Source of the DNA: Domibacillus epiphyticus
GTDB taxonomy: Bacteria; Bacillota; Bacilli; Bacillales; Domibacillaceae
NCBI RefSeq assembly: GCF_001975785.1
Contig: NZ_MSFI01000029.1
Span: 1 to 64,000, forward strand
Length of the DNA stretch: 64,000 bases
Direction of reading: 5' to 3'
Part shown: in pieces, positions 26,951-38,076 of the stretch
How the letters are laid out: each line of letters starts with the position of its first letter
Position numbering within the stretch: the stretch's first letter is position 1
Made by a program: the position numbers and the translations under genes
Notes under the pieces: model-generated
What the model was told of the DNA's origin: nothing
Databases searched by the model: none
The model's input: only the letters and a program-made list of their open reading frames with translations

Positions 26951-26979
26951 ATTTTAATCAAACACAATCATTCCATCAA
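26951..26979 (-). promoter_or_regulatory. Promoter of ypiA-ypiB-ypiF
   Basis: TTGATG (-35) at 26974-26979, 17-bp spacer, TAAAAT (-10) at 26951-26956 on the minus strand, between the aroA terminator and ypiA. Confidence 0.65.
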
Positions 26980-27040
26980 CTTTTTCGCCTGTATGGATAA
27001 TTCTACTTTATTATTTTAATCTCCTTCTTTTCAAAAACAG

Positions 27041-27066
27041 GAAAAAACGCCCCCGGAGAGGACGTT
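27041..27066 (-). terminator. Terminator after aroA
   Basis: AACGTCC/GGGCGTT, seven pairs, followed by TTTTTT. The stem includes the aroA stop region. Confidence 0.75.
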
Positions 27067-28342
27067 ATTTCACAAGCTGATGTAAATGCTCAAAAAATTC
27101 CGGGTAGGAAACGGCTATAGCTTCTGGATCCTCTAATTCAACTTCTCCATCCGAAATTAATGAGGCAATCGCCATCACCATGCCGATTCGGTGGTCGCCA
27201 TGGGATGAAACGGAGCCGCCATGCAGCTTTGATTTACCCCTGATGATCATGCCGTCATCGGTTGCTTCAATGTCAGCGCCGAGTTTTTTCAGCTCGTCGA
27301 CTACTGTATCAATTCTGTTTGTTTCTTTTACCTTTAACTCTTCTGCATCACGGATGATCGTGTCACCTTCCGCCTGTGTTGCCAGCAAAGCAATGACTGG
27401 AATTTCATCGATTAGGCGCGGAATGAGTGAACCACTAATGACAGTTCCTTTTAAGTTAGAAGTGCGGACCGTAACGGTACCGATTTCTTCTCCTTCAGCA
27501 GGAGTTTTTTCAACTGTTATTTCGGCGCCCATTTGTTTAAACACATCGATTATCCCTGTACGTGTTTCGTTTAAACCTGTATTTTCCAGTACCACTTCAC
27601 TGTTTGGCGCAATCGCAGCAGCGACCATAAAGAAGGCGGCAGAAGAAATATCACCAGGCACATATACATCTGTTCCTTTAAATTGCTGACCGCCTTTGAT
27701 GATAATACGGTCACCTTCACGGCGGACACTGCCGCCAAACTGTTCAATCATTTTTTCTGTATGATCACGTGTTGCTTCCGGTTCAATAATGACCGATTCG
27801 CCGTCTGCCTGAAGCGCAGCAAATATAACAGCTGACTTTACCTGAGCGCTCGCAACTGGCAGCTTGTACTCCGTTGGCTGCAACTGGCGCCCGCGAATCG
27901 AAAGCGGAGTAAATCGTCCGTTGTCCCGCCCTGCAATATCAGCACCCATTGAAGCAAGCGGTACAGTTACACGATCCATTGGCCTTCTTGCAATTGATTC
28001 GTCACCGATCATGACAGAATGGAACGGGCGTCCAGCAAGAATCCCAAGCATCAGGCGCGTTGTTGTTCCGGAGTTGCCTGTATCAAGAATGGATGATGGT
28101 TCCTTTAATCCATCCCAGCCCGTTCCGTGAACGATTATTTCATTGTCTGTTTCTTCAATTTTCACACCGAGTTTGCGGAAACAGTCAATCGTGCTCAAAC
28201 AGTCTTCTCCCTTTAAAAAGTGACGGATAACTGTTTTACCTTCTGACAGCGCGCCGAACATTACCGAACGGTGTGAGATTGATTTATCGCCCGGCACTTC
28301 AATTTTCCCGCCAAGAGACGGTTGTCCGAAATTCAGTTTCAT
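27065..28342 (-). CDS. aroA: 3-phosphoshikimate 1-carboxyvinyltransferase (EPSP synthase)
   Basis: 425 residues (called aroE in B. subtilis). It joins shikimate-3-phosphate and PEP in the chorismate pathway. Motifs: [19 protein letters not shown] near 18, [13 protein letters not shown] near 88, and SHGDHRIGM near 380. Class II pattern as in Gram-positives, inferred from the overall sequence rather than inhibitor data. It is the last gene of the aroC-aroB-aroH-hisC-tyrA-aroA block and starts 19 bases after tyrA. Confidence 0.96.
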   Translation of the reverse strand: MKLNFGQPSLGGKIEVPGDKSISHRSVMFGALSEGKTVIRHFLKGEDCLSTIDCFRKLGVKIEETDNEIIVHGTGWDGLKEPSSILDTGNSGTTTRLMLGILAGRPFHSVMIGDESIARRPMDRVTVPLASMGADIAGRDNGRFTPLSIRGRQLQPTEYKLPVASAQVKSAVIFAALQADGESVIIEPEATRDHTEKMIEQFGGSVRREGDRIIIKGGQQFKGTDVYVPGDISSAAFFMVAAAIAPNSEVVLENTGLNETRTGIIDVFKQMGAEITVEKTPAEGEEIGTVTVRTSNLKGTVISGSLIPRLIDEIPVIALLATQAEGDTIIRDAEELKVKETNRIDTVVDELKKLGADIEATDDGMIIRGKSKLHGGSVSSHGDHRIGMVMAIASLISDGEVELEDPEAIAVSYPEFFEHLHQLVK

Positions 28343-28361
28343 CTATTCATGCCCTCATCTC

Positions 28362-29465
28362 TTATGCTAAAAATAAGTCGTACGTTGTTTTTTGTTCAAT
28401 GCAGCTTTTCGCTCTCAATCTGTCTTTTTCGTTTTGAAAGCTGATAACGAGTACACCGTACACATCGTCACGGGTTTCCATAATGCGAATGTTTGTAATG
28501 CTGATTCGTTCTTCAGCCAAATAGCCAGTTAATTCTGAAATCACCCCGGGATAGTCGGGAACGTCAACATATAATTCGTAAAATGATGGAATTGCTCCTT
28601 GCGACCTTGCCGGAAGCGAATCGCGAAATGTTTTTGCATCATCGAAATAACGGTACAGACCATCCTCATCTTCTTTTTCCAAAATCGATAGGATTTCATT
28701 CATTTCATCACGCCAGTCCGAAAGAAGTGTTAACAAAATGTCTTTGTTATGAAGGGAAATATCCTTCCACATTTCAGGATTAGATGAAGCGATGCGCGTT
28801 ATGTCGCGAAAACCACCTGCGGCGAGCCGTTCTATTAATGGGTTATCGTGATTGAATTTCCGTGCCTGATGGACGAGTGAAGCCGCAATTATATGAGGAA
28901 AGTGGCTGATAACACCCGTCATTTGATCGTGTTGTTCTGCGGTTACTTCCAATATTTTTGCACGTGTTCCTTCGAGCCACTTTTTCAAGATTGCAACGTG
29001 TTTTTCCTCTGCTGCGACTCCTGGAGTCAGCAAATAAAATGCATTTTCAAACAGCAGTTCCTTTGAGGCTGCAACCCCGCTTTTATGGGAGCCTGCCATA
29101 GGGTGGCCTCCAATAAACGCAATGCCGCGCTCTTCCAGGATGTGTGCCTTTTTCATAATACGGCTTTTTGTACTGCCAGTATCCGTGATCAAAACACCTA
29201 TCTTTAATGGCAGCGACGCCAGACGCTCTATCATCTGTTCCGTCTGTAAAACCGGAACAGCGAGAATGATTAAGTCAGCACCGGCTGCACCAGATTCAAA
29301 TGACGCTGCTTTTTCATCAATAATATTAAGCGCCTCCGCAAGTCCAAGCTCAGATTCACGCAAATCAAACCCGATAATATGTGCCTGCGGATGCGCTTTT
29401 TTCACTGCCTTGGCGAGTGATCCGCCAATTAAGCCGAGTCCGGCGATAAACACATTTCCTCTCAT
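28362..29465 (-). CDS. tyrA: Prephenate dehydrogenase with ACT domain
   Basis: 367 residues. It oxidatively decarboxylates prephenate for tyrosine. The N-terminal NAD fold has FIAGLGLIGGSLA, then TDTGSTK near 94 and the GGHPMAGSHKSG substrate loop near 118. The last ~75 residues are an ACT domain (YELYVDVPDYPGVISELT), suggesting feedback by an amino acid. It follows hisC with a 16-base gap. Confidence 0.95.
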   Translation of the reverse strand: MRGNVFIAGLGLIGGSLAKAVKKAHPQAHIIGFDLRESELGLAEALNIIDEKAASFESGAAGADLIILAVPVLQTEQMIERLASLPLKIGVLITDTGSTKSRIMKKAHILEERGIAFIGGHPMAGSHKSGVAASKELLFENAFYLLTPGVAAEEKHVAILKKWLEGTRAKILEVTAEQHDQMTGVISHFPHIIAASLVHQARKFNHDNPLIERLAAGGFRDITRIASSNPEMWKDISLHNKDILLTLLSDWRDEMNEILSILEKEDEDGLYRYFDDAKTFRDSLPARSQGAIPSFYELYVDVPDYPGVISELTGYLAEERISITNIRIMETRDDVYGVLVISFQNEKDRLRAKSCIEQKTTYDLFLA

Positions 29466-29481
29466 TACGGCGTGACACCTT

Positions 29482-30579
29482 CTATCTTTTAACAGTTTCT
29501 GCCAGAAAGCTTTTCATCGCCTTCATGACACCTTCATTTTGTTCTTTCGAGCCTACCGTCACGCGCACAGTACCCGGAATGCCAAGCGCAGCACCTGAGC
29601 GGACAATGTAGCCTTTAGACATTAAATATTCAAACAGCTCGTTACTGTCGCATTTAAAATCAATCAGAATAAAATTCGCTTCAGATGGATAGTACTCTAA
29701 CTTTTCTTCACGGCAAAATGCATAAAACTGTTCAAGACCTGCTTTATTTTCCGTGCGGCACATTTCAATGAATGACTGATCGCTAATTCCCGCAGCTGCA
29801 GCTTTTTGCCCAAGAGAGTTGACATTAAATGGTTCCCGGACTGGATCAATCTGTGCGATCAAAGACTCATCGGCAAATCCGTAACCTACACGGAACGCTG
29901 CAAGTCCGTAAATTTTTGAAAATGTGCGAAGAACGATTACATTTTTATATTGTTTTACGATCTCAAGCGCATCATAATAATCGTCCGCAGTCACATATTC
30001 GTAGTATGCCTCATCAAGTACGACGAAGACATCATCAGGAACGCTGTCTAAAAATGCACGCAGCTGGGTGTCTGTAATATGAATACCAGTCGGGTTGTTC
30101 GGACTGCACAGCCAGACGATCGCTGTGTTTTCATCGATCGCATCCGCCATTTTGTCCAGATCATGTGCGCCGTTTACCAGCTCAACTTCTCGAACCTCTG
30201 CTCCTTCAACAACCGCATTGTGGCGGTACTGTGGAAACGTTGGAGTCGCCATCACCGTATTTTTACCAGGTTCCAGCATTGCACGAGAAATCATTAAAAT
30301 GATTTCATCAGAGCCATTTCCGAAAATGAGCTGCTTTTCATCTATATTCAAAAATTCAGCCAGCTCAGTGCGTAGGCTGGTTGTATAACCATCTGGATAA
30401 ATGGAGAATGAATCAGCATATGATCGGATGCATTCTCTCACTTTTTCAGAAGAACCAAACGGGTTCTCATTCGATGCAAGCTTCACAACCTCTTTAAGAC
30501 CATATTCTTTTTTCACATCGTCTGTTGTACGGCCTGGCTGATAGGCTTTTAATGTTAACATTTGTTCTTTCCATTTCAT
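29482..30579 (-). CDS. hisC: Histidinol-phosphate/aromatic aminotransferase
   Basis: 365 residues from the ATG at 30577-30579 (AAAGGGGAG site). A class II PLP aminotransferase with KLASNENPFGSS near the start, SPNNPTG, LDEAYYEY and the PLP lysine in RTFSKIYGLAAFRVGYG. In Bacillus this enzyme serves both histidine synthesis and phenylalanine/tyrosine transamination, which explains its place between aroH and tyrA. The trp genes normally found between aroH and hisC in B. subtilis are absent here. Confidence 0.95.
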   Translation of the reverse strand: MKWKEQMLTLKAYQPGRTTDDVKKEYGLKEVVKLASNENPFGSSEKVRECIRSYADSFSIYPDGYTTSLRTELAEFLNIDEKQLIFGNGSDEIILMISRAMLEPGKNTVMATPTFPQYRHNAVVEGAEVREVELVNGAHDLDKMADAIDENTAIVWLCSPNNPTGIHITDTQLRAFLDSVPDDVFVVLDEAYYEYVTADDYYDALEIVKQYKNVIVLRTFSKIYGLAAFRVGYGFADESLIAQIDPVREPFNVNSLGQKAAAAGISDQSFIEMCRTENKAGLEQFYAFCREEKLEYYPSEANFILIDFKCDSNELFEYLMSKGYIVRSGAALGIPGTVRVTVGSKEQNEGVMKAMKSFLAETVKR

Positions 30580-30595
30580 ACTATTAACTCCCCTT

Positions 30596-30967
30596 TCACT
30601 TTGTCGACTGCTGTAAGTCAGGACGCAACACAACTGCGCCATCTAAATACACATGTTGTATGTCTTTTTGTGCTTTATCTGTGTTTACATGCATCATAAT
30701 TCGAATGCATTTCTCTAATCCGCCATTTATTGCCAGTTCCTGCATGCACATTACCGGAACATACTCCCATCCTTTCAGTTCACGAAGGGCACGTGCTGGA
30801 AACATGGCATCCAGATCATCTGTCGCCGAAATAAATGCCGAGCAAACAGTTTCGGGATCTATATTATTTTTTTCAATCATTTCAGCAATAAGGCGCTCAG
30901 TGGCCTGAACCATTTCTGCACTGTTGTTTTGTTCAACCGTTACAGCACCGCGAATTCCTCTTACCAC
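30596..30967 (-). CDS. aroH: Chorismate mutase AroH
   Basis: 123 residues, monofunctional AroH class (pseudo-alpha/beta barrel trimer). It converts chorismate to prephenate. The N-terminal MVRGIRGAVTVEQN carries the catalytic Arg7, and RALRELKGWEYVPVMCMQEL the active-site segment. GTG start at 30965-30967 overlaps the aroB stop by seven bases and has a GAAGGAGGCAG site. Located between aroB and hisC. Confidence 0.96.
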   Translation of the reverse strand: MVRGIRGAVTVEQNNSAEMVQATERLIAEMIEKNNIDPETVCSAFISATDDLDAMFPARALRELKGWEYVPVMCMQELAINGGLEKCIRIMMHVNTDKAQKDIQHVYLDGAVVLRPDLQQSTK

Positions 30968-32055
30968 TTGACTGCCTCCTTCCGAAAATGCTCATCAATT
31001 TTTTTCAATTCTTCTTTCGTCATATCAGTGACATACGGTTCGCCGATTTTCGACAACAATACGAAGCGAACCGTACCTCCGTACGCTTTTTTATCACGTG
31101 TCATCACATTATAAATGTCCTCAAACGAAAACAAAGTCCCTGAATCAACAGGATATCCGGCAGCTTTTAGCCATGCGGCAAACGATGGGATGTCGAATGC
31201 CAAACCGTTTTTTTCCACGGATGCATATAAAGCAAAGATCATCCCGCACGCAACGGCTTCCCCGTGTGCCACATTTCCGTAGCCTGATAATGCCTCTACC
31301 GCATGTCCGTATGTATGTCCGAAATTTAAATAGGCTCTTACACCGGTTTCCAGCTCATCCTCTTTCACGATTGCCCCTTTTATTTCAATACCTCGTTTCA
31401 AGCAATGTTCCAGAAATGAACCGTTTATATCAGACGCTGAATTTATGTTTGCCCGAATATCATGGTATAAAGCATCATCCGATATCAATGCGTGCTTAAT
31501 TACTTCGGCAAAACCGCTTCTCTTTTCTTTTTCAGACAACGATTGTAAAAACACCGTATCAAATACGACAGCTTCTGGTTGATGAAATGCGCCGATCATG
31601 TTTTTACCGAGCGGATGATTGACAGCTGTTTTCCCACCGACTGCACTGTCATGGGCAAGAATAGTTGTTGGTACTTGAATAAATGGAATCCCGCGCATAT
31701 AGGCTGCCGCGCAAAAACCGGCAAGATCTCCACATGCACCTCCTCCAAAAGCAACAACGAGTGAGTGCCTATCAAGTGCGCATTCAAGCATTCTTGTTAA
31801 ACATTGCTCGAAAACGCTAAATGATTTAGCTGATTCTCCAGCAGGAACATCATGCCAGTCAGCCGGAATTTTCCCCGGCAGCGCAGACCTTAACCGTTCA
31901 CCGTGAAGCGATCGCACAGATTCATCAGCAATTATAAATAAGCGCGTCGGCTGTTTAGCCATTTGTTCGATGAAAGGAGCAATCATTTCGACTGCTCCCT
32001 CACCGATGATGACAGGATATGTTTTTGCAGCTGTTTCAACCATCACCCGGTTCAT
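30961..32055 (-). CDS. aroB: 3-dehydroquinate synthase
   Basis: 364 residues. The second shikimate-pathway step, NAD- and metal-dependent. GGGACGDLAGFCAAAYMRG near 104, PTTILAHDSAVGGKTAVNH near 133, and metal ligands including the LNFGHTYGHAVEAL and HGEAVACGM regions near 245-265 are intact. Four bases separate it from aroC and it overlaps aroH, so translation is linked. Confidence 0.97.
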   Translation of the reverse strand: MNRVMVETAAKTYPVIIGEGAVEMIAPFIEQMAKQPTRLFIIADESVRSLHGERLRSALPGKIPADWHDVPAGESAKSFSVFEQCLTRMLECALDRHSLVVAFGGGACGDLAGFCAAAYMRGIPFIQVPTTILAHDSAVGGKTAVNHPLGKNMIGAFHQPEAVVFDTVFLQSLSEKEKRSGFAEVIKHALISDDALYHDIRANINSASDINGSFLEHCLKRGIEIKGAIVKEDELETGVRAYLNFGHTYGHAVEALSGYGNVAHGEAVACGMIFALYASVEKNGLAFDIPSFAAWLKAAGYPVDSGTLFSFEDIYNVMTRDKKAYGGTVRFVLLSKIGEPYVTDMTKEELKKIDEHFRKEAVKW

Positions 32056-32058
32056 TCA

Positions 32059-33234
32059 TCAAAACCCCTTTGCGTATTGTTTATGTTCCTCAACCTGGCG
32101 AATGAGCGCATCCATGCGGTCGCCATTAAACTGTTCTAATACAGCCTGTGCCAATTCCCACGCGACAGCTGCTTCAGCAACAACAGCTGCTGCCGGTACA
32201 GCACAGCTGTCCGAGCGCTCTATGCTTGCTGTGAATGTTTCTTTTGTATCAATATCCACGCTTTCAAGCGGCTTGTAAAGTGTCGGAATCGGCTTCATCA
32301 CACCACGGACAACAATCGGCATTCCGTTTGTCATTCCACCTTCAAATCCGCCGAGGCGATTCGTTTTCCGATAGAACCCTTCTTCTTTATTCCAGGCAAT
32401 TTCGTCATGTACTTCACTGCCAAATTTACGTGCTGCTTCAAAACCGATGCCGATTTCTACCCCTTTAAATGCATTAATACTAACAATTGCAGCGGCAACT
32501 TTCGCGTCAAGCTTACGGTCGTAATGAACGTAGCTGCCAACGCCCACCGGCATTCCTTCCGCAATCACTTCCACAACACCACCGATAGAGTCACCATTTT
32601 TCTTTGCACTGTCAATGGCTTCGATCATCTTCTTGGCTGCTTCTTCGTCTAAACAGCGGACGGAAGATTCTTCACTCCGTTCCTGTAGTTCTTGAATTGA
32701 ACCGAACGTTACGTTTTCCGCACGGATGCCTCCGATTTCAATAACATGTGATGCAATTTCAATACCCAGCAGCTTTAATAGTTTTTTCGCTGCTGCTCCT
32801 GCGGCAACACGAACCGTTGTTTCACGCGCAGATGAACGTTCAAGAACGTTCCGCATATCTCGATGACCATATTTAATACCACCATTTAAATCAGCATGTC
32901 CTGGGCGAGGGCGTGTAATCTGACGCTTTACTTCTTCTGCTGCATCTTCCCCATCAAGCGGTTCAATCCCCATAATTTTCGTCCAGTGTTTCCAATCGTC
33001 GTTCTCCACGACGAGCGTAACGGGAGAACCAAGCGTTTTGCCATGGCGCACACCTGATTTAATCGCAACTAAATCTTTTTCAATCTGCATGCGCCGTCCG
33101 CGTCCGTGCCCTTTTTGACGGCGCAGTAAGTCAGTGTTTATGTCTTCCGACAGAAGTTCCATTCCGGCCGGAAGCCCTTCTATAATCGCCGTCAATTGCG
33201 GCCCGTGTGATTCACCAGCTGTTAAATATCTCAT
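32059..33234 (-). CDS. aroC: Chorismate synthase
   Basis: 391 residues (aroF in B. subtilis). It makes chorismate from EPSP with reduced flavin. The N-terminal [17 protein letters not shown] motif, [11 protein letters not shown], the [17 protein letters not shown] signature and [15 protein letters not shown] are present. ATG follows TGAAGGGAGCAG. First gene of the aro block, behind an extended -10 promoter with an adjacent inverted repeat. Confidence 0.97.
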   Translation of the reverse strand: MRYLTAGESHGPQLTAIIEGLPAGMELLSEDINTDLLRRQKGHGRGRRMQIEKDLVAIKSGVRHGKTLGSPVTLVVENDDWKHWTKIMGIEPLDGEDAAEEVKRQITRPRPGHADLNGGIKYGHRDMRNVLERSSARETTVRVAAGAAAKKLLKLLGIEIASHVIEIGGIRAENVTFGSIQELQERSEESSVRCLDEEAAKKMIEAIDSAKKNGDSIGGVVEVIAEGMPVGVGSYVHYDRKLDAKVAAAIVSINAFKGVEIGIGFEAARKFGSEVHDEIAWNKEEGFYRKTNRLGGFEGGMTNGMPIVVRGVMKPIPTLYKPLESVDIDTKETFTASIERSDSCAVPAAAVVAEAAVAWELAQAVLEQFNGDRMDALIRQVEEHKQYAKGF

Positions 33235-33273
33235 TTTCCTGCTCCCTTCAGTACGTTAAAGCGGTTATGTACT

Positions 33274-33302
33274 ACTATATCATATTTTCATTTTAATGGA
33301 AC
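33274..33302 (-). promoter_or_regulatory. Promoter of the aro block
   Basis: TATAGT (-10) at 33274-33279 preceded by TGA (extended -10), 17-bp spacer, weak -35 GTTCCA at 33297-33302. Confidence 0.5.
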
Positions 33303-33327
33303 AGCCGATACGACTGTTTTTGAGAAT

Positions 33328-33359
33328 TTTATCACAATTCGGTGTTTAATTGTGACAAA
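33328..33359. repeat. Long inverted repeat upstream of the aroC promoter
   Basis: On the minus strand TTTGTCACAATT, 8 bases, AATTGTGATAAA: 11 of 12 positions are complementary. No T-run follows, and it lies 25 bases upstream of the -35. It could be an operator or a second 3' hairpin of cheR. Confidence 0.6.
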
Positions 33360-33362
33360 TTT

Positions 33363-33382
33363 AAAAAGCCGGCACGCCGGCT

Positions 33383-33384
<2 letters not shown>
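33363..33384 (-). terminator. Terminator after cheR
   Basis: AAAGCCGGC/GCCGGCTTT with a 2-base centre, followed by TTTTT. The stem includes the cheR stop codon. Confidence 0.82.
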
Positions 33385-34180
<796 letters not shown>

Positions 34181-34230
34181 TTACTATTCATTATATCGGA
34201 TTAGTGGGAAAGAAGTGGTAGTATTTTCAC

Positions 34231-34267
34231 AAAAAAAAAGCTTTTGACCATTAAAAAGGCCAAAAGC
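34231..34267 (-). terminator. Terminator after ndk
   Basis: GCTTTTGGCC/GGTCAAAAGC (10 pairs, one G-U) with an 8-nt loop followed by nine T residues. Confidence 0.88.
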
Positions 34268-34275
34268 ATCTAAAA

Positions 34276-34722
34276 TTAATAAACCCACTCGGAACCAGAT
34301 TTATTGTAATCAGTTAGTTCTTCTTCTTTAAAGAAAATAGCAATCTCACGTTCAGCACTTTCTGGAGAGTCAGAACCATGAATTACATTTTTACCGACAC
34401 TAATTGCATAATCACCGCGGATTGTCGCAGGCGCTGCCTCTTTCGGATTTGTTGAACCCATCATCTGGCGTGCTGTTGCTATTACATTTTCGCCTTCCCA
34501 AACCATTGCGAAAACCGGTCCTGATGTAATAAAGTCAACAAGTTCACCGAAGAAAGGACGCTCTTTATGCTCACCGTAATGCTGCTCTGCTGTCTCACGT
34601 GAAACTTGCATCAATTTCGCACCGACAAGGCGGAATCCTTTTTTTTCAAAACGTGCTGTGATCTCACCGATCAAACCGCGCTGTACGCCATCCGGCTTAA
34701 TCATCAAATATGTTTTTTCCAC
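34276..34722 (-). CDS. ndk: Nucleoside diphosphate kinase
   Basis: 148 residues. It balances NTP pools by phosphate transfer through His115 (NVIHGSDS). Lys9 in [10 protein letters not shown] and the FVNP-like loop are normal. GTG at 34720-34722 is the start, with AGGAGTGGTG upstream. It has its own promoter and terminator, so it appears to be monocistronic between hepT and cheR. Confidence 0.97.
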   Translation of the reverse strand: MEKTYLMIKPDGVQRGLIGEITARFEKKGFRLVGAKLMQVSRETAEQHYGEHKERPFFGELVDFITSGPVFAMVWEGENVIATARQMMGSTNPKEAAPATIRGDYAISVGKNVIHGSDSPESAEREIAIFFKEEELTDYNKSGSEWVY

Positions 34723-34771
34723 TTTTCACCACTCCTGTTTTATGTATACCGCTTACATGCGGACATGATGA

Positions 34772-34800
34772 ATCGTATCATTTTCATAGTGAATTTACAA
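34772..34800 (-). promoter_or_regulatory. Promoter of ndk
   Basis: TTGTAA (-35) at 34795-34800, 17-bp spacer, TACGAT (-10) at 34772-34777 on the minus strand. Confidence 0.5.
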
Positions 34801-34817
34801 CGTATTCTTGGAAAAAA

Positions 34818-35780
34818 TTAATATTTTCTTCGACCGATAAAATAGGCAATATCCCTTAGCGAGTTTCGATGACGGCCAGGAGGCAGCTCCTCCATAATCG
34901 CAAGCGCACGATCTAAATAGCGTCTGCTTAATTCATGAGAACGTTCAATGGCATCGCTTTGTTTTAATAGATGAATAATCTGATTGATATCTTGTCTATC
35001 TGTATGTGCGTGTACAGCTGTGATGCGCTCTTTTAAATCTTCATTCTCCATTGCATATAAAACAGGCAATGTAATATTCCCTTGCAGCAGATCACCGCCA
35101 GCCGGTTTTCCAAGGTCTTTTTCACTAGCTGTAAAATCAAGAATATCATCGGTAATTTGAAACGACATCCCTACATTATAGCCAAATTCATACAGCTTTT
35201 GATGAATTTGCGCAGGTGCTCCCGCAGCTATCGCGCCGAGCTGGCAGCTGGCAGCAATTAAAATCGCTGTTTTTCGTTTAATCCGGCGTAAATAGTCGCG
35301 TAAATTCTGTTCAAATCGATATTTATCCTGGATTTGCACAATTTCGCCAATACACAGTTCTGTCATCGTATGCGACAATATTCGATGTGCTTCTCGGTCT
35401 TCTACTTTCGTCATACATTCAAGAGCAGCGGCAAAGATAAAATCGCCTGTATACATCGCAATGCGGTTATCCCACTCCGCTTTCACTGTATGTTGGCCAC
35501 GGCGTATGACTGCATCGTCAATCACATCATCGTGGACAAGTGAAGCCATATGTATAAGTTCGAGTGCAGCGGCTGCGAACTTGACACGATGGATATCATA
35601 TTCGCCAAATTTCGCACCAAGAAGCAATAAAACCGGCCGAATACGTTTCCCACCGGCCTGAAGCAGATGAACAGACGCTTCTTCCAATACAGGTGAAATG
35701 GATTTCACAGCGCTTTCTAATTCTTTTTCAATTAAATCTATATCCGCTTTCATAAGCGAATAGATTAGTTTAATGTTCAT
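34818..35780 (-). CDS. hepT: Heptaprenyl diphosphate synthase component II
   Basis: 320 residues. The catalytic subunit that extends FPP to the C35 side chain of menaquinone-7. First Asp-rich motif DDVID (84-88) and second DDILD (~212), plus GGKRIRPVLLLL near 43. It works as a heterodimer with HepS, encoded two genes upstream with menG between. AGGTGAAG precedes the ATG. Confidence 0.96.
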   Translation of the reverse strand: MNIKLIYSLMKADIDLIEKELESAVKSISPVLEEASVHLLQAGGKRIRPVLLLLGAKFGEYDIHRVKFAAAALELIHMASLVHDDVIDDAVIRRGQHTVKAEWDNRIAMYTGDFIFAAALECMTKVEDREAHRILSHTMTELCIGEIVQIQDKYRFEQNLRDYLRRIKRKTAILIAASCQLGAIAAGAPAQIHQKLYEFGYNVGMSFQITDDILDFTASEKDLGKPAGGDLLQGNITLPVLYAMENEDLKERITAVHAHTDRQDINQIIHLLKQSDAIERSHELSRRYLDRALAIMEELPPGRHRNSLRDIAYFIGRRKY

Positions 35781-35803
35781 TTTTTCTTCACCTGGCTCTT
35801 GAT

Positions 35804-36508
35804 CTATTGTTTATTTCCATAATGCGTAGCTGCTACACCGCCTGTATGCGCCTTAAAACGCACATTTGTAAATCCAGCCTGCTGGAACATCCGGGCCAGT
35901 TCTTTCATATCCGGGAAATGACGGGCTGATTCTTGAAGCCATGAATACTCCTCGTAGCTTTTCGCAAACAAGCGGCCGATTGCTGGCATTATGTAGCGAA
36001 AATACAAGAAATACCCTTCTCTAAACACAGGCACTTCTGGTTGGCTCGTCTCGAGGCAAACCGCCATCCCACCCGGTTTTAAGACACGGTTCATTTCTTT
36101 TAACACTTGCATATAATCTGGGACATTACGAAGGCCAAAACCGATTGTCACATAATCAAATGTATTGTCTTCAAAAGGCAGTTCCATTGCGTTGCCGTGA
36201 ATTAGCTCAACTTGATCAAGCGCTGCGGCTTTAATTTTTTCCTGGCCAACCTGCAGCATATTTTTACTGAAATCGAGCCCTTTCACCGTTCCGTTTTTGC
36301 CGACAGCTTCAGCCAAAGCCATTGTCCAGTCTGCCGTACCGCAGCAAACATCAAGTGCTGATGCTCCTTCTTGGACATTCATGATTTTCATCGTTTCTTT
36401 ACGCCACCGCTTATGCTGTTGAAAACTAATAACGGAATTCATTTTATCGTAATTGCCATAAATTTTTTCAAACACGTGATGGACTTTTTCTTCTTTTGAC
36501 TGCTCCAT
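35804..36508 (-). CDS. menG: Demethylmenaquinone methyltransferase
   Basis: 234 residues from the ATG at 36506-36508 (GAAGGGTGA site). SAM-dependent UbiE/MenG family: the N-terminal [21 protein letters not shown], the SAM-binding [15 protein letters not shown] and [20 protein letters not shown], and [15 protein letters not shown] signatures. It makes menaquinone from demethylmenaquinone. Between hepS and hepT, giving a complete side-chain and methylation unit. Confidence 0.96.
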   Translation of the reverse strand: MEQSKEEKVHHVFEKIYGNYDKMNSVISFQQHKRWRKETMKIMNVQEGASALDVCCGTADWTMALAEAVGKNGTVKGLDFSKNMLQVGQEKIKAAALDQVELIHGNAMELPFEDNTFDYVTIGFGLRNVPDYMQVLKEMNRVLKPGGMAVCLETSQPEVPVFREGYFLYFRYIMPAIGRLFAKSYEEYSWLQESARHFPDMKELARMFQQAGFTNVRFKAHTGGVAATHYGNKQ

Positions 36509-36512
36509 ATTG

Positions 36513-37268
36513 TCACCCTTCTTCCGCATATCGAAGTTCACGGTCAAATATGCGATCATATTCTGCCCGTAGTACAACCGCTGTCTTCTCTTCAAGCGTT
36601 TGTGTTTGTTTCAGAATGCTGCTTCTTAATTCATGTAAATGATTGTCGATTTCATTCATCACAAGAGCTGGATCGCCGATTACATGGAGCAGTGCGTCAT
36701 GCACGAAAGACGGTTTGTCTTTTTCCTTTTTCAGACGGTCAGCTGTAAGCAATGAAGACACCGCTTCAATAAGTTGGACATCCGCCTCATTTTCCTGAAG
36801 GACGGCACGGATAATATCTGTTTCAATCGTTCTCACTGTATGGAATATATGTGATGCTGATGTACAGTCTTTCTGATGAAGGTTAGTTTTCATTTCGTTT
36901 ACGTTTTTAACCGCTTCAGCAAGCAGCCGCACATATTCAATACATCCCGCTTCAGCAAGTGTCCGGTAATACATCCCGCTGAAATAATCACCTGCCAATA
37001 CAATCAACTGGTGTTTTTGCGTGATCTCTGCTGTGTCAGGCTCAATTCGGTCGTGCGTATCGAGGGCCAGTTGAATGAGTACAGCTGCTGTCATTTGTTT
37101 TTTCACATGCGTTTCTGTTCTTTCCTGGTCTGAAAATGCCAGCATTAAAGCAGACACCCGCAGAGGGTTTATTTCAGGAGCACCGATCACTTTTTCCAAA
37201 AAAGGCTGTGAGCATGTCCGGTTGATTTCCTCTGTCAGTGCTTTCTGTTCGTTTTGCCACTCACCCAT
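36513..37268 (-). CDS. hepS: Heptaprenyl diphosphate synthase component I
   Basis: About 251 residues, all-helical, without Asp-rich catalytic motifs, as expected for the non-catalytic HepS partner that sets chain length. ATG 37266-37268 (M-G-E-W) has better spacing to GAGGGG than the ATG three bases earlier. It is followed four bases later by menG. In B. subtilis mtrB (TRAP) lies just upstream, after folE; only a 70-base gap without a gene is present here. Confidence 0.87.
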   Translation of the reverse strand: MGEWQNEQKALTEEINRTCSQPFLEKVIGAPEINPLRVSALMLAFSDQERTETHVKKQMTAAVLIQLALDTHDRIEPDTAEITQKHQLIVLAGDYFSGMYYRTLAEAGCIEYVRLLAEAVKNVNEMKTNLHQKDCTSASHIFHTVRTIETDIIRAVLQENEADVQLIEAVSSLLTADRLKKEKDKPSFVHDALLHVIGDPALVMNEIDNHLHELRSSILKQTQTLEEKTAVVLRAEYDRIFDRELRYAEEG

Positions 37269-37354
37269 CATAAATCCCCTCAATCTCGAATCAATTCATT
37301 GATTTTTTGTTTCCCGATCAATCAAAACAAGTTCAGTATACCATAAAACGGTGA

Positions 37355-37924
37355 TTATGACGACCGGATGAGCGAGAGCAATTCCGTCCGTAGCTGTGCA
37401 TCATTTTCATAGCAGCCTCGAGCAGCTGTCGTTACGGTTTTCGCACCTGGCTTTTTCACACCGCGCATGGCCATGCACATATGCTCTGCTTCTACAATAA
37501 CCATCGCACCGTGCGGCTGAAGCATCTCCATAATCGCTTCCGCTACTTCACTTGTTATACGTTCTTGAAGCTGTGGACGGCGTGATACTGTTTCAACGGC
37601 CCGGGCGAGCTTGCTGAGTCCGGTCACTTTACCGCCTTTTGGCATATACGCAACATGGGCACGACCAAAAAATGGAACGAGATGATGTTCGCACATTGAA
37701 TAAAAAGGGATATCTTTTACAAGGACAAGCTCTTCGTATTGTTCCTCAAACACCGTTTCAAAGTAGTCTTTTGGGTCCGTGTGAAGTCCTGAAAAAGCTT
37801 CTTCATACATTTTGGCTACCCTTTTTGGCGTATCCTGAAGACCTTCACGATCCGGGTTTTCCCCTACTGCTTCTAAAATAAGGCGCACAGCCTCTTGTAT
37901 TTTGGCATGATCTATTCCAGCCAT
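37355..37924 (-). CDS. folE: GTP cyclohydrolase I
   Basis: 189 residues (mtrA in B. subtilis). The first step of folate synthesis. Zn and active-site motifs [20 protein letters not shown] and [17 protein letters not shown] are intact. ATG at 37922-37924 is chosen over an upstream GTG because AGGAGTG is eight bases away. It lies between hbs and hepS. The usual companion mtrB is missing. Confidence 0.96.
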   Translation of the reverse strand: MAGIDHAKIQEAVRLILEAVGENPDREGLQDTPKRVAKMYEEAFSGLHTDPKDYFETVFEEQYEELVLVKDIPFYSMCEHHLVPFFGRAHVAYMPKGGKVTGLSKLARAVETVSRRPQLQERITSEVAEAIMEMLQPHGAMVIVEAEHMCMAMRGVKKPGAKTVTTAARGCYENDAQLRTELLSLIRSS

Positions 37925-38017
37925 TCCAATCACTCCTATATATGCTCAATGCGTTTATTTATGTACTGCTATACATATTAGCATACCGAATCATTCTCCG
38001 GCAAAAAGAAGTGCCAC

Positions 38018-38055
38018 AAAAAACGGGACCGCCCCCTGATGGAGCAGCCCCGTTT
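38018..38055 (-). terminator. Terminator after hbs
   Basis: A 14-bp stem AACGGGGCTGCTCC with GGGGCGGTCCCGTT (including G-U pairs) and a TTTTTTG tail. Confidence 0.87.
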
Positions 38056-38076
38056 CCAGCCTAACCGGCTATGTAC

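Noticed and set aside
27180-27689. 169-codon plus-strand frame inside aroA
   Set aside because: Antisense shadow of aroA with no motif or ribosome site.
33328-33359. Crp/Fnr-type operator
   Set aside because: The half-sites are in the inside-out order (TCACA then TGTGA), unlike TGTGA-N6-TCACA.
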